A stretch of DNA of 64,000 nucleotides from Galactobacillus timonensis (GCF_900240265.1 NZ_LT964739.1:613948-677947), one strand, 5' to 3'; shown: positions 1 through 9,176, counted from the stretch's first letter. Numbers and translations are program-made. Notes: generated by a model not told the origin, from the sequence alone.

Positions 1-23
1 TCGGGGAGTAAACGAAACTGGGT
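1..23. repeat. Left terminal inverted repeat of the IS1595-like element
   Basis: Bases 1-23 are the exact reverse complement of 1127-1149. The match ends at base 24 inward. Whether it continues to the left is outside the window. Confidence 0.93.
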
Positions 24-145
24 ATGGCAATAGAGATGTATTACAATAGAAAAGCCAAATATAAGAACATTTGAGCTGCCACTCGGCCTTATGTTTGGCG
101 ACATTCCTCGTCGGATGGCAGCTCAAATGTGATGAGGAATGTCGT

Positions 146-1117
146 ATGCCGTCAAAAGCAGATCTTTTTGACTTTGTGTCGTCATTAAGCAGCGACGAGT
201 TTCGTTATCTCCGGGATGTCGTTACATATAGGGTCAACCAGGAGAAGTATGGGTTTTCCACATTGGACGAAGCTGCCGAGTTCTATGGCAGACCTGCGCG
301 ATGCCCTGAATGTGGAAGTACTCACTGCATATCAATAGGGGCTTCTACTAGTGGAAATAAGCGATTTCAGTGTAAGAATGGTGGTCATAAGTTCAGCTAT
401 CTTTCGGGAACAGTATTCTATTCTGCCAAGAGAAAATTTGATGTATGGGAAAGATATATCAATTGTATGATTTACTGCCCAACGGAAATACTAGCCGAAC
501 ATGTATGCGATATTTCACATCCTACTGCACATTTATGGAGGCATAAGATCTTTGCGACGGTTGATGGATACCAGGACCATCTGATTTTGTCAGATCGTAT
601 CTGGATTGATGAAACATATCTGAATGATGGCAGAATCATGCATGAATTCGGGGAGAAGAGGAAGAGAGGGCTTTCAAAAGACCAGATATGCATCATTGTG
701 GCAGTTGATATCTACAAGAATGTGATAGCTATTGAATGCGGCAATGGCGCTCCGACAGCTCAGAGAGTAGAGGATGCGCTTATCAAACATATAAAATCAG
801 GTTCAACGATTGTTCATGACGGGAATGCAGCTCATAATCAGTTAATTGCAAAAGCTGATTGTATTAGCGAAGTCTATATAGCAGACACTGACAATCCTGA
901 GTATATAAAGCATATGCAGTTAGTTAATAACTTGTGCGGGTGGCTTCAGAGGTATCTATATAAAGTGATGGGAATGAAGATGGATAACCTTCAATCTTAT
1001 TTAAATTGGTTCGTATATTTGTTTCGGATCAAGAGAGACGATGAAAAGTATCCTAAGGTTGAACGAGTCATACGCCATTTGCTGCTGACGGATACTTATT
1101 ATGTTCGCCCGTACTGA
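146..1117 (+). CDS. IS1595-family transposase (ISXO2-like DDE domain)
   Basis: Transposase that moves the flanking insertion sequence. The start is placed at ATG 146, preceded by GAGG at 134-137; the frame is open further upstream but that part has no ribosome site and looks non-coding. The N-terminal region holds an IS1595-type zinc ribbon (CPECGS, then RFQCKNGGHKFS), in which the last ligand pair looks like C-x4-H rather than C-x2-C. It is followed by the ISXO2-like catalytic domain, with WIDETYL as the first acidic motif, a conserved KRGLSKDQ stretch and the terminal YLNWF motif. At about 323 residues the length is normal for the family and no frameshift is visible. Family assignment is firm; activity is inference. 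Confidence 0.9.
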   Translation: MPSKADLFDFVSSLSSDEFRYLRDVVTYRVNQEKYGFSTLDEAAEFYGRPARCPECGSTHCISIGASTSGNKRFQCKNGGHKFSYLSGTVFYSAKRKFDVWERYINCMIYCPTEILAEHVCDISHPTAHLWRHKIFATVDGYQDHLILSDRIWIDETYLNDGRIMHEFGEKRKRGLSKDQICIIVAVDIYKNVIAIECGNGAPTAQRVEDALIKHIKSGSTIVHDGNAAHNQLIAKADCISEVYIADTDNPEYIKHMQLVNNLCGWLQRYLYKVMGMKMDNLQSYLNWFVYLFRIKRDDEKYPKVERVIRHLLLTDTYYVRPY

Positions 1118-1126
1118 TTCAACTGC

Positions 1127-1149
1127 ACCCAGTTTCGTTTACTCCCCGA
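1127..1149. repeat. Right terminal inverted repeat of the IS1595-like element
   Basis: Exact reverse complement of bases 1-23. It also encodes the last residues and the stop codon (1139-1141, minus strand) of the truncated surface-protein gene. Confidence 0.93.
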
Positions 1150-2119
1150 TTGTTATTTGTTTCATAGACGGCATCTGTGCCGGCGCATGTCTTACAGCAA
1201 ACACAAGAAGCGGAGAAAACGAATCCACAGAAAAAGCAGCTTCCGTCGCATGATCATCCAGACTGACATCATCAATAACCTGGGGCTGCCCATCTTCCGG
1301 GACATGGACAACCTGAAGAGTAACATTCGGATCAGTATCTCCATTTTCATCCGCTTCCGATGTCAGGACTCCATCCTTTGTATTCATTGTGATATGAACC
1401 GGGTGACCGTCCGCAGGTTCTACCTCAGTCTTTATTCCCTGACCATCATAATTAAAGAAAGAAACATCCACCGCGACCGGTTCTATCGAATCATCAATCT
1501 GTTCCGTACCATTCTCAGCTTCAAGGGCATTTTCCAAAGCTTCCCTGCCTATTTCAACGACATCAGGATCCTCGATATCTTTTACTTCCATCCAGGTTCC
1601 ATCAGGGAATGTGCTGTCTTCAAAAGCCGCCGAAATCCGGATACCCTTCGCAGTAGTCTGTGTATAAGCGATTTTTGCAAAGTTTGCGGTATACGTGGCG
1701 TCACCACGGATTGAGCCGGCATCCGGGAGGAAAACCGGCTCCTGCGAAACAACCGTGTCATCGATCGTCCAGTCCACAAAGTAATAACCATCATCCGCCT
1801 TAGCGGCAGAACCCTGCAGAGCAGGTGCTTCCCCGTTCTCAGACAATTCAACAGTTTCTTCATCCAGGGATACAGAGCCTCCTTCACCGGCTTTATACGT
1901 AATCGTTACCGTTGCGCTACCGTTTTCTTCCGGCTCCTGGGCAGCAGTATCTTCCGGCGGATTATTCTGAGTCTCATCTGCAGGTGCAGAAGAAGCTGTC
2001 CCATCAGGCGACGGTGCACTCGTTTCCTCAGCTTCCGCAGGATTTATTCCCCCAAAGAAAACTGTAGCCGTGAGAAGATATGCAAAGATTCTGGATCCAT
2101 TTCCCCGTGTTTGTTTCAT
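1139..2119 (-). pseudogene. Secreted surface protein truncated at its C-terminus by the IS
   Basis: Reads on the minus strand from ATG 2119, preceded by GAGGAGG. Methionines further upstream lack a ribosome site and would swallow this one. Residues 1-30 form a classical signal peptide (KQTRGNGSR, a hydrophobic core, cleavage near PAEA). A low-complexity acidic/Ser/Thr/Pro linker follows, then a beta-rich repeat-like module around residues 70-150 (ITYKAGEGGSVSL ... YYFVDWTID ... ATYTANF) typical of InlB/listerial-repeat-like surface domains, then a further beta-rich region. The final codons and the stop lie in the IS terminal repeat, so the natural C-terminus, probably with more repeats and a cell-wall anchor, has been cut off and lies beyond the IS to the left. 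Specific function is unknown; adhesin-like surface role is inference. Confidence 0.75.
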
Positions 2120-2320
2120 AAGCCCTCCTCTACGCATCATATTCATTATCAGGCAGCCTTGAAGAAGTTCCTCCGTTCTTCAAATGCAGACTCAGAATAT
2201 GAGATATTTGCAATCGCCACTATAGCACATTAGGTTTGGAGGTTATTGTGCATTCATTGTAGAAATCAGCAATAAATAATATCCTAATACCAACGATATT
2301 ATTAACTGGAAAGGAATACG

Positions 2321-2881
2321 ATGAAGCAAATCTATCTGATGCGTCATGGTGAGACGCTCTTCAACAAAATGGATATCAATCAGGGACAGTGTGATTCTCC
2401 TCTTACCGAGGCCGGCATTGCACAGGCAATCGCTGCCCGTGACTGGTTCCAGTCCAATGGGATTACGTTTCAGGCCGTCTACTGCTCACCGCTGTTACGG
2501 GCATGTGATACGGCGGAATTAGTTACTGATCTTCCGTTGCGGCGCGATAAGGGGCTCAAGGAAATATTTCTCGGCTTCCGCGAAGCTTCAAGCAACGCTG
2601 AAAATCCTCATTTTCCCTATGGCGACTATTTTGTGCCGTATGGAGGCGAGGATCTGAACGAATTTTATAATCGCATCACTTCGACCATTACACGTATCGC
2701 AAATGTTGATGAAGAAGGACCGGTTCTGATTGTTTCTCATGGCACGGCAATGCGCTGCTTCCTGCAAACGATCGATCCCCAGCATCGTGATCCGGGCGTA
2801 CCGGGCAACTGTGCCATTGCCGATCTCCACTATGAAAACGGCCGGTTCCATCTGCAGCAGATCATAGAACCGGCCAGTTAA
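2321..2881 (+). CDS. Histidine phosphatase family protein (phosphoglycerate mutase-like)
   Basis: A cytoplasmic phosphatase or mutase using a phospho-histidine intermediate. The RHG catalytic motif is at residues 8-10 (YLMRHGETLFN) and the second catalytic histidine is in IVSHGTAMRCF near residue 140. Length of 186 residues matches the small histidine-phosphatase branch rather than the about 250-residue dPGM glycolytic enzyme. ATG 2321 has AAAGGAA just upstream. A possible promoter is TTGTAG at 2257 and TATCCT at 2280 with 17-bp spacing. It stands alone and is convergent with the DUF2871 gene. The substrate cannot be told from sequence. Confidence 0.85.
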   Translation: MKQIYLMRHGETLFNKMDINQGQCDSPLTEAGIAQAIAARDWFQSNGITFQAVYCSPLLRACDTAELVTDLPLRRDKGLKEIFLGFREASSNAENPHFPYGDYFVPYGGEDLNEFYNRITSTITRIANVDEEGPVLIVSHGTAMRCFLQTIDPQHRDPGVPGNCAIADLHYENGRFHLQQIIEPAS

Positions 2882-2897
2882 TATCAATTGCTTTCGC

Positions 2898-3308
2898 TTA
2901 CTCCGCTGCTTTCTTTAAGGCATGCAGCAGAAGCAGCAGCCCGACAGCCACCAGAATGTGACCGATGCCGGCGATACCTGAAATGGCCGCAGAAGCCGCA
3001 CTCGACAGTGCCATGCCCTTTACTTCGGTGATGCCGCGCACAAGCATCATAATGACTGTCAGCGGCAGGCCGATGTTGTAGACAGCCATAAAGCTGCGGA
3101 ACGACTTCTGTCCTTCCAGATTCAGGCTCCTTGAAAACAGGGCAACCAGCAGATACACAATCATCCCGAGCATAAACAGATGGGCATGTACCTTGCCAAG
3201 CATCGTTACGCCTTCATATCCGTTCCACTTCGTAAATTCACGGTAGAATACGCCGCCGATCATGGCCGCAACCGCATATCCCTCTGCAATATTTAAATAC
3301 TTCTTCAT
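2898..3308 (-). CDS. DUF2871 family membrane protein
   Basis: About 136 residues from ATG 3308; a 9-codon-longer start is possible but the N-terminus given here (MKKYLNIAEGYAVAAMIGGV) matches the family start. Four hydrophobic segments at roughly 8-25, 38-60, 70-92 and 100-128 predict a four-helix integral membrane protein. Conserved-looking polar features sit at the membrane edge, including FYREFTKWNGYEG and VHAHLFMLGMIVYLL. These are typical of DUF2871, whose function is not known; the conserved His residues might bind a metal or haem, which is inference. It ends 16 bp from the convergent phosphatase gene and no terminator is visible between them. Confidence 0.8.
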   Translation of the reverse strand: MKKYLNIAEGYAVAAMIGGVFYREFTKWNGYEGVTMLGKVHAHLFMLGMIVYLLVALFSRSLNLEGQKSFRSFMAVYNIGLPLTVIMMLVRGITEVKGMALSSAASAAISGIAGIGHILVAVGLLLLLHALKKAAE

Positions 3309-3421
3309 AGGTTTTCTTTCCCGCCTCCTGCTCACACCATAGCATTGCCCGAACGGGAGTCAATCAGCATGCCTCAGGAAAATGAACCTATGATAGTGTG
3401 GTATGAGTTTAAGAATAGCTA

Positions 3422-3450
3422 TTGACAATATGTCGTTTTCAACATATTCT
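3422..3450 (+). promoter_or_regulatory. Promoter and operator-like palindrome of the toxin-antitoxin operon
   Basis: TTGACA at 3422-3427 and TATTCT at 3445-3450 are 17 bp apart, a good sigma-A promoter. A perfect inverted repeat AATATGT (3427-3433) / ACATATT (3442-3448) fills the spacer and overlaps the -10. That is where an autorepressing antitoxin would bind; the binding itself is inference. Confidence 0.7.
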
Positions 3451-3473
3451 ACCGATGTAGAGAGTAAATCAAA

Positions 3474-3821
3474 ATGTATGAGGTTGAGTTTTATGGCACA
3501 GAAAACGGAAGATCACCGGCAGCAGAATTCATAGATGGCTTACAGCCAAAGATGAAGGCTAAGGTCCTGAGGACAATCGACTTACTTGAACAATATGGTC
3601 CATCTCTGAGAGAACCATACTCAAAATCTCTTAATGGCGGGATCTTCGAGCTTCGCATAAAGCTGGGGTCTGATATTTCCAGAGTTCTGTACTTCTTCTT
3701 TATTGAGAAAAAGGTTGTGCTCACAAATGGATTCATTAAGAAAACACAAAAAACTCCGTCCGAAGTGATAGAAACGGCAAAGAAATACAAAATTGATTAT
3801 GAAAGGAGAAACGGAAAATGA
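3474..3821 (+). CDS. higB: RelE/HigB-type toxin (Gp49-like)
   Basis: Small basic protein of 115 residues matching the RelE/HigB (phage Gp49-like) mRNA-interferase family. Visible family features are YEVEFYGTENGRSPAAEFIDGL, a central LRIKLGSDISRVLYFFF strand pair, and the C-terminal VLTNGFIKKTQKTPSEVIETAKKY. It is the first gene of a two-gene operon and overlaps its antitoxin by ATGA. Toxin-first order with an XRE antitoxin is the HigBA arrangement. The promoter is at 3422-3450 and a terminator follows the second gene. Ribosome-dependent mRNA cleavage is known of the family and not shown here. Confidence 0.88.
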   Translation: MYEVEFYGTENGRSPAAEFIDGLQPKMKAKVLRTIDLLEQYGPSLREPYSKSLNGGIFELRIKLGSDISRVLYFFFIEKKVVLTNGFIKKTQKTPSEVIETAKKYKIDYERRNGK

Positions 3822-4120
3822 GCAGCTATCGTGCATACAAAAGCAAAGTTCTTAGCGATCCAACCGTCAAAGCTGAATACGATGCGCTTCAACCGGAATA
3901 CGATATCATCAGTGCAATGATTGAGGCGCGAAATAGTGAAGGCCTGACACAGAAGGAACTGTCACAGCGTACAGGCATCACGCAGGCAGATATCAGTCGC
4001 ATCGAGAATGGCACAAGAAACCCTTCCCTGGAAATGCTCAAGCGGCTTGCAAAGGGCCTTGGCATGAGACTTAAGGTTGAGTTTGTCCCCGAAAGTAAGG
4101 TAAAGGTTGTGCAACATTGA
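3818..4120 (+). CDS. higA: XRE-family HTH antitoxin (HigA-like)
   Basis: 100 residues. A helix-turn-helix of the XRE/Cro type spans about residues 33-88 (LTQKELSQRTGITQADISRIENGTR... motif). The N-terminal 30 residues are helical and probably contact the toxin. The start overlaps the toxin stop as ATGA, so the two are translationally coupled. The expected role is neutralising the toxin and repressing the operon through the palindrome at 3427-3448. A rho-independent terminator follows immediately. Confidence 0.9.
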   Translation: MSSYRAYKSKVLSDPTVKAEYDALQPEYDIISAMIEARNSEGLTQKELSQRTGITQADISRIENGTRNPSLEMLKRLAKGLGMRLKVEFVPESKVKVVQH

Positions 4121-4152
4121 AAAACCCGCAGCTATCGGCCACGGGTTTTTTT
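4121..4152 (+). terminator. Rho-independent terminator of the toxin-antitoxin operon
   Basis: AAAACCCG (4121-4128) pairs with CGGGTTTT (4142-4149) and runs into a T tract. It begins directly after the antitoxin stop codon. Confidence 0.85.
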
Positions 4153-4224
4153 CGTTTTGCAGAACGTGCATTTGCAAATGCGGCGAACAGGCGACGGCGG
4201 AAATTCTGTCACACCCGCTTTTGA

Positions 4225-5208
4225 TTACCGCGGATTCTTCAGCGCACCAACAATATCATGCGCATGATACGGCTCCTCAAGATATGCTGCATCCTCATCG
4301 CTCAGTTCAACATCCAGTGCCGCCACCGCATCATCGAAGTGATGCGCCTTAGTTGCGCCGACAATCGGCGCGCTGACCCCGCGCTTCCAGAGCCATGCAA
4401 GAGCGATCTGGGACATCGACACACCATACTTCTTCGCCACCTCATCGACGCGGTTGACAATCAAAAGGTCATTGTCCTTTTCCTTATCATACTTGGCCCG
4501 CAGCGTACGATCGGTCTCGCTGCGCTTCGAATCCGTTGTCCATCCGGCATGCGCCAGATGACCGCCGGCGAGTGGCGAATACGGAATCAAAGAAACGCCA
4601 TACTGCTTCGCAACCGGAATCAGTTCCCGCTCATCTTCCCGGTACAGCAGATTGTAATGATTCTGCAGAGTGGAGAACTTCGTCCATCTGTGTTCCTCGG
4701 CCGTAAGCTGCAGATTATGAAACTGATAGCCGTACATCGCCGAAGCACCGATGGCACGCACCTTTCCCTGTTTCACCAGATCATTGAGCGCCTCCATCGT
4801 CTCTTCCATTGGCGTATCGTAATCAAAGCGGTGAATCTGGTACAGATCCACATAGTCCGTGCCAAGCCGCTTCAACGTACCATCGATTTCCCGGTGAATC
4901 GCTTCGGAAGAAAGATGACCGTCATTGAAGTACACCTTCGAGGCAATCACGACCTTATCTCTGGGGATGCCAAGATTACGCAGCGACTGCCCCAGATACT
5001 CTTCGCTCGTACCGAACGAGTAACTGTTCGCTGTATCAAAAAAGTTAATGCCCAGATCCAGTGCATGTTCCACAACCTTCTGCGTCTGCGGCTGCTCGAG
5101 CGTCCAAAGATGAAATTCTTCCGACGGATGGCCAAACGACATACAGCCGACGCAGATACGCGACACCTGAATGCCGGTGTTTCCCAGTTCTGTGTATTTC
5201 ATTTTCAT
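4225..5208 (-). CDS. Aldo/keto reductase
   Basis: NAD(P)H-dependent oxidoreductase of 327 residues with a TIM-barrel fold. The catalytic tetrad is present: D58 (NFFDTANSY), Y63, K91 (ASKV) and H126 (YQIHRFD). The C-terminal IVGATKAHHFDDAVAAL is the usual cofactor-phosphate binding segment. The start at ATG 5208 has AGGAGACG just upstream. The family resembles the YajO/YdhF-like group acting on aldehydes and sugars; the true substrate is unknown. It is divergent from the Crp/Fnr gene and shares an 80-bp intergenic region with it, so co-regulation is possible. Confidence 0.92.
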   Translation of the reverse strand: MKMKYTELGNTGIQVSRICVGCMSFGHPSEEFHLWTLEQPQTQKVVEHALDLGINFFDTANSYSFGTSEEYLGQSLRNLGIPRDKVVIASKVYFNDGHLSSEAIHREIDGTLKRLGTDYVDLYQIHRFDYDTPMEETMEALNDLVKQGKVRAIGASAMYGYQFHNLQLTAEEHRWTKFSTLQNHYNLLYREDERELIPVAKQYGVSLIPYSPLAGGHLAHAGWTTDSKRSETDRTLRAKYDKEKDNDLLIVNRVDEVAKKYGVSMSQIALAWLWKRGVSAPIVGATKAHHFDDAVAALDVELSDEDAAYLEEPYHAHDIVGALKNPR

Positions 5209-5288
5209 CGTCTCCTGTTTGTTTTACTGGTGCTTCTATCTTTATTGTAATCGTGCCCCGGTTCCTGTCATCTGCTAGGATAATGGCG

Positions 5289-6002
5289 ATGACTAATACA
5301 TGCCAAAACACTTCCTGTCCCTTTTATAAAAGCCATACGCTTTGCACATCTCAGATCGGCATCTTTGCCGACCTGCCGCTGCAGGCGCAGGAGAAACTCA
5401 TATCCCATGCGGTCATGAGCACCCACCCAAAGGATCAGATCCTGATTCGGGAGGGGCAGCCCATCGACTCGATCATGATCATTCGGCGCGGCCGCATAAA
5501 GATCCGCCGCATCGAAGCCAGCGGCCAGGAGCACGTCCTCGACATCCTGCATGACGGTCAGGCCATCTGGCACGATATGTTCCTGGACAATCCGGTCTAT
5601 CATTACTCCGTCGTCTGTCTGACCGATGTCGATCTTTGCGAAATAAGGAGAGAAGAGTTTCTCGCCCTCCTTAAGCAGCAACCGGAGACGGCCATGCGTC
5701 TGATTCAGATCCTCAGCAGCGAACTTGCCGAAGCCAAGGAAAAGATTGTACTTCTTTCAATCCGCGATCCAAAAGTACGTCTCGCCGGTTTTCTTCTGGA
5801 TCGTGATACCCGCTGCATCGGTCCCTATATTCACATGCGTCTCGATGATATCGCCGCTTCGATCGGCCTTCGTCCTGAGACTGTTTCCCGCAGCCTTTCG
5901 AAGCTGGAAAAGGAAGGCATCATCAACCGCCTCGGTCAGGGGAAGCTTCAGGTCAAAGACCGCGCAGCTCTGCAGAAGCTTCTCGACGATAACGAAAAAT
6001 AA
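5289..6002 (+). CDS. Crp/Fnr family transcriptional regulator
   Basis: 237 residues if started at ATG 5289, which has AGGA 8 bp upstream; ATG 5283 is two codons longer and equally in frame. A much longer open frame exists but overlaps the divergent reductase and has no start signals. A cyclic-nucleotide-binding-type beta barrel covers about residues 20-135. The C-terminal winged HTH is around 165-230 (LDDIAASIGLRPETVSRSLSKLEKEG). Cysteines at 5, 10 and 19 plus two in the barrel could hold an Fe-S cluster or redox switch as in FNR, although the spacing is not the E. coli FNR one. A perfect TTGAT-N4-ATCAA box lies just downstream in front of pflA, so it most likely controls anaerobic pyruvate metabolism. 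This role is inference from position and site. Confidence 0.88.
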   Translation: MTNTCQNTSCPFYKSHTLCTSQIGIFADLPLQAQEKLISHAVMSTHPKDQILIREGQPIDSIMIIRRGRIKIRRIEASGQEHVLDILHDGQAIWHDMFLDNPVYHYSVVCLTDVDLCEIRREEFLALLKQQPETAMRLIQILSSELAEAKEKIVLLSIRDPKVRLAGFLLDRDTRCIGPYIHMRLDDIAASIGLRPETVSRSLSKLEKEGIINRLGQGKLQVKDRAALQKLLDDNEK

Positions 6003-6018
6003 AGAAAATACGCACTAT

Positions 6019-6032
6019 TTGATTTCAATCAA
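6019..6032. promoter_or_regulatory. FNR/Crp-type binding site in front of pflAB
   Basis: Perfect palindrome TTGATTTCAATCAA, matching the FNR consensus TTGAT-N4-ATCAA exactly. It lies 17 bp after the regulator stop and 79 bp before the pflA start. A weak -10 candidate (GATGAT, 6050-6055) stands at a distance compatible with activation. Site identity is seen in sequence; function is inference. Confidence 0.75.
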
Positions 6033-6110
6033 GGAATGTTCTATCTGCTGATGATAGCCTCTCTTCTAGAAAGACAAATCCACAGCGGTTTTCTTTCGGA
6101 GGCAACACAA

Positions 6111-6890
6111 ATGATTCAAGGAAGAATACACTCAACCGAAAGCTTCGGATCCGCCGACGGCCCCGGCGTCCGATTCCTCATATTCCTCAGCGGATGTAAT
6201 CTGCGCTGCCGCTATTGCCACAACCCCGATACCTGGGCACGCCAAAGCAATGACCTGCGCACCGCCGACGAACTGCTCGATCAGGCGGAGCGCTACCGTC
6301 CCTATTGGGGAAAGGAAGGCGGAATCACGGTCAGCGGAGGCGAGCCGTTACTGCAGATCGACTTCCTGATCGATCTTTTCCGCAAAGCGAAGCAGCGCAA
6401 TATCTCAACCTGCATCGATACGGCCGGCCAGCCCTTCACAAGAGAAGAGCCCTTCTTCTCCAGGTTTCAGGAGCTGATGCAGTATACCGACCTCCTGTTA
6501 CTGGATATCAAGCACATTGATCCCTACCAGCACCGGCTTCTGACCGGAAAGTCGAACGAAAACATTCTCGACATGTTCCACTATCTCGATGAAATCAATA
6601 AGCCGGTCTGGGTACGCCATGTTCTGGTCCCCGGGATTACAGACGACGACACCTGGCTCTTTCAGACACGTGCCTTCCTGGCATCGCTCCATAACATAGA
6701 GCGCATCGACGTCCTTCCCTACCATACGCTCGGGCTCCACAAATATAAGGCGCTCGGCATCCCCTATACACTCGAAGGCGTCGATCCACCAACAAAAGAA
6801 CGCATCGAACACGCAAAGAAGATACTCAGCGGAGAACTCACTTCGCCCATGATTCATACAGAACAAACAGAAAGAAGGCTGCACATATGA
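6111..6890 (+). CDS. pflA: Pyruvate formate-lyase activating enzyme
   Basis: Radical-SAM enzyme that installs the glycyl radical on PflB. Started at ATG 6111 because GGAGG stands 8 bp upstream; the earlier open part has no such site. The [4Fe-4S] motif C29-x3-C33-x2-C36 ([14 protein letters not shown]) is complete, followed by [10 protein letters not shown]. At 259 residues it matches PflA rather than the longer glycyl-radical activases with extra ferredoxin domains. Its stop overlaps the pflB start as ATGA. Activase-first order is unusual compared with enterobacterial pflB-pflA but common in this kind of Firmicute. Confidence 0.95.
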   Translation: MIQGRIHSTESFGSADGPGVRFLIFLSGCNLRCRYCHNPDTWARQSNDLRTADELLDQAERYRPYWGKEGGITVSGGEPLLQIDFLIDLFRKAKQRNISTCIDTAGQPFTREEPFFSRFQELMQYTDLLLLDIKHIDPYQHRLLTGKSNENILDMFHYLDEINKPVWVRHVLVPGITDDDTWLFQTRAFLASLHNIERIDVLPYHTLGLHKYKALGIPYTLEGVDPPTKERIEHAKKILSGELTSPMIHTEQTERRLHI

Positions 6891-9157
6891 ACACACAGAA
6901 CGCATGGAGATCATTCAAAGGAACACACTGGCAGAACGACGTCAACGTCCGCGACTTTATCCAAAACAACTACACACCCTATGATGGCGACGAATCCTTT
7001 CTGAAAGGACCGACCGAGCGCACCAACAAACTCTGGGCAAAGGTACAGGAACTCCAGAAAGAGGAACGCGCCAAAGGCGGCGTCCTCGACTGCGAAACGG
7101 AAGTTGTTTCCGGACTCACCGCCTACGGACCCGGCTATATTGATCCGTCCCTCAAGGATCTGGAACAGGTCGTCGGCCTCCAGACAGACAAACCTCTGAA
7201 GCGCGCCTTCATGCCCTATGGCGGCATCAAGATGGCGGAAGAAGCCGCCGAAACCTACGGCTACCACGTCAATGACAAGTTCCACAAGATCTTTACCGAA
7301 TATCACAAGACGCACAACCAGGCTGTGTTCGACGCTTATACGCCCGAAATGAAGGCAGCCCGCCACAGCCACATCATCACCGGCCTTCCCGACACCTACG
7401 GCCGCGGAAGAATTGTCGGCGACTACCGCCGCGTAGCCCTCTATGGCATCAACTATCTGATCAAAGAGAAGAAAAATGATCTTGTCAACTGCGGCGACGG
7501 CACCATGACCGACGACATCATCCGCCAGCGCGAAGAGATTGCGGAACAGATCCGTGCCCTTGAAGGCATGAAAAAGATGGCCGAAATCTACGGCTTCGAC
7601 ATCTCCAAGCCTGCCAATAACGCAAAGGAAGCGGTACAGTGGCTCTACTTCGGCTATCTGGCAGCGATCAAGACCCAGAACGGCGCCGCCATGTCCGTCG
7701 GACGCATCTCCACCTTCCTCGACATCTATCTGCAGCGCGACCTGCAGGAAGGTACGCTGACCGAGGAAGAGGCGCAGGAGCTGATTGATCATCTCGTTCT
7801 CAAGTTCCGTATGGTCAAGTTTGCCCGCATCCCCAGCTACAATGCACTCTTCTCTGGCGACCCGGTTTGGGCAACCCTGGAAGTTGCCGGCCTGGGCATG
7901 GACGGCCGCTCCATGGTCACAAAGAACGATTTCCGTTTCCTGCACACGCTGGAAAACATGGGACCGGCACCGGAGCCGAACCTCACCGTTCTTTACAGCT
8001 CCCGTCTGCCGAAAGCGTTCCGCGACTATGCGGCCCGCATCTCGATCCGCACATCGTCCATCCAGTATGAAAACGACGACGTAATGCGCCCGATCTGGGG
8101 CGACGACTACAGCATCTGCTGCTGCGTCAGCGCCACAGAAACCGGCAAAGAGATGCAGTTCTTCGGTGCCCGTGCCAACCTTGCCAAGGCCCTGCTCTAT
8201 GCCATCAACGGTGGCAAAGACGAGAAGTTCCTCGACAAGAACGGCAACCACATGCAGGTAGGACCCGAATATGCACCGATCACCTCTGACTATCTTGATT
8301 ACAACGAAGTGATGCATAAATACGATCAGATGCTCGACTGGCTTGCCGGCCTCTATGTCAACATCCTGAATCTGATTCAGTACATGCATGATAAGTACTA
8401 CTATGAAGCAGCCGAAATGGCGCTGATTGATACCGATGTGCGCCGCACCTTCGCCACAGGCATCGCCGGCTTCTCCCACGTTGTCGACTCTCTCTCAGCG
8501 ATCCGCTACGCAAAGGTACGTGTCATCCGTGATGACAGCGGACTGGCTACCGACTTCCAGGTCGAAGGCGACTTCCCCCGTTATGGAAATGATGATCCGC
8601 GTGCCGATGATATTGCCGTATGGCTGCTGAAGACCTTCATCACCAAGATCAAGAAGCACCACACATACCGCAACTCTGAAGCTACAACATCGATCCTCAC
8701 CATCACGAGCAACGTCGTCTATGGCAAGGCTACGGGTGCACTGCCCGATGGAAGAAAGGCATATGAACCTTTCTCCCCGGGTGCCAATCCTGCCTATGGC
8801 GCCGAGAAGAACGGCCTGCTCGCATCGCTCAACAGCGTCGCCAAGCTTCCGTATGAATATGCCCTCGACGGCATCTCCAATACGCAGACGATCAGCCCTT
8901 CGGCACTTGGCAACGATGAAGATCAGCGTACCAGCAACCTCGTCAACGTTCTGGACGGTTACTTCGATCAGGGAGCCCACCATCTCAACGTCAACGTCTT
9001 CGGCATCGATAAGCTCAAGGATGCGATGGAACATCCTGAGAAGCCCGAATACGCCAACTTCACCATCCGCGTCTCCGGCTATGCCGTCAAGTTCATCGAT
9101 CTCACCAGAGAACAGCAGCTCGACGTCATCGCAAGAAATGCGCATATGAATCTGTAA
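6887..9157 (+). CDS. pflB: Formate C-acetyltransferase (pyruvate formate-lyase)
   Basis: Anaerobic enzyme converting pyruvate and CoA to acetyl-CoA and formate; 756 residues, the normal PflB length. The active-site cysteines are in [12 protein letters not shown] (Cys 411-413, so three in a row where most enzymes have two). The radical glycine is G731 in RVSGYAVKF near the C-terminus. Started at ATG 6887 inside the pflA stop; AGAAGG is upstream within pflA. A strong terminator follows. Together with the FNR-like box this marks a fermentative, oxygen-sensitive metabolism. Confidence 0.97.
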   Translation: MNTQNAWRSFKGTHWQNDVNVRDFIQNNYTPYDGDESFLKGPTERTNKLWAKVQELQKEERAKGGVLDCETEVVSGLTAYGPGYIDPSLKDLEQVVGLQTDKPLKRAFMPYGGIKMAEEAAETYGYHVNDKFHKIFTEYHKTHNQAVFDAYTPEMKAARHSHIITGLPDTYGRGRIVGDYRRVALYGINYLIKEKKNDLVNCGDGTMTDDIIRQREEIAEQIRALEGMKKMAEIYGFDISKPANNAKEAVQWLYFGYLAAIKTQNGAAMSVGRISTFLDIYLQRDLQEGTLTEEEAQELIDHLVLKFRMVKFARIPSYNALFSGDPVWATLEVAGLGMDGRSMVTKNDFRFLHTLENMGPAPEPNLTVLYSSRLPKAFRDYAARISIRTSSIQYENDDVMRPIWGDDYSICCCVSATETGKEMQFFGARANLAKALLYAINGGKDEKFLDKNGNHMQVGPEYAPITSDYLDYNEVMHKYDQMLDWLAGLYVNILNLIQYMHDKYYYEAAEMALIDTDVRRTFATGIAGFSHVVDSLSAIRYAKVRVIRDDSGLATDFQVEGDFPRYGNDDPRADDIAVWLLKTFITKIKKHHTYRNSEATTSILTITSNVVYGKATGALPDGRKAYEPFSPGANPAYGAEKNGLLASLNSVAKLPYEYALDGISNTQTISPSALGNDEDQRTSNLVNVLDGYFDQGAHHLNVNVFGIDKLKDAMEHPEKPEYANFTIRVSGYAVKFIDLTREQQLDVIARNAHMNL

Positions 9158-9176
9158 GTCGAACAAAAACGGAAAC

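Larger units (their letters stand above)
1..1149 (+). mobile_element. IS1595-family (ISXO2-like) insertion sequence
   Basis: A single transposase gene lies between perfect 23-bp terminal inverted repeats at 1-23 and 1127-1149. The left repeat begins at the first base of the window, so the element may extend further left and the target-site duplication cannot be checked. The right end lies inside the 3' part of a minus-strand surface-protein gene and supplies that gene's present stop codon. Intact transposase plus perfect ends suggests a recent and possibly still active insertion. Confidence 0.9.

Noticed and set aside
1157..1714. 185-codon plus-strand frame opposite the truncated surface protein
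   Set aside because: Antisense shadow rich in Ile/Arg; the signal-peptide gene on the other strand is convincing.
5061..5282. N-terminal extension of the Crp/Fnr gene
   Set aside because: It overlaps the divergent reductase and its ribosome site; the family start is at 5283/5289.
6911..8479. 522-codon open frame on the minus strand within pflB
   Set aside because: Antisense shadow of a highly expressed gene with strong codon bias; low-complexity Val/Asp/Gly-rich translation without family features.
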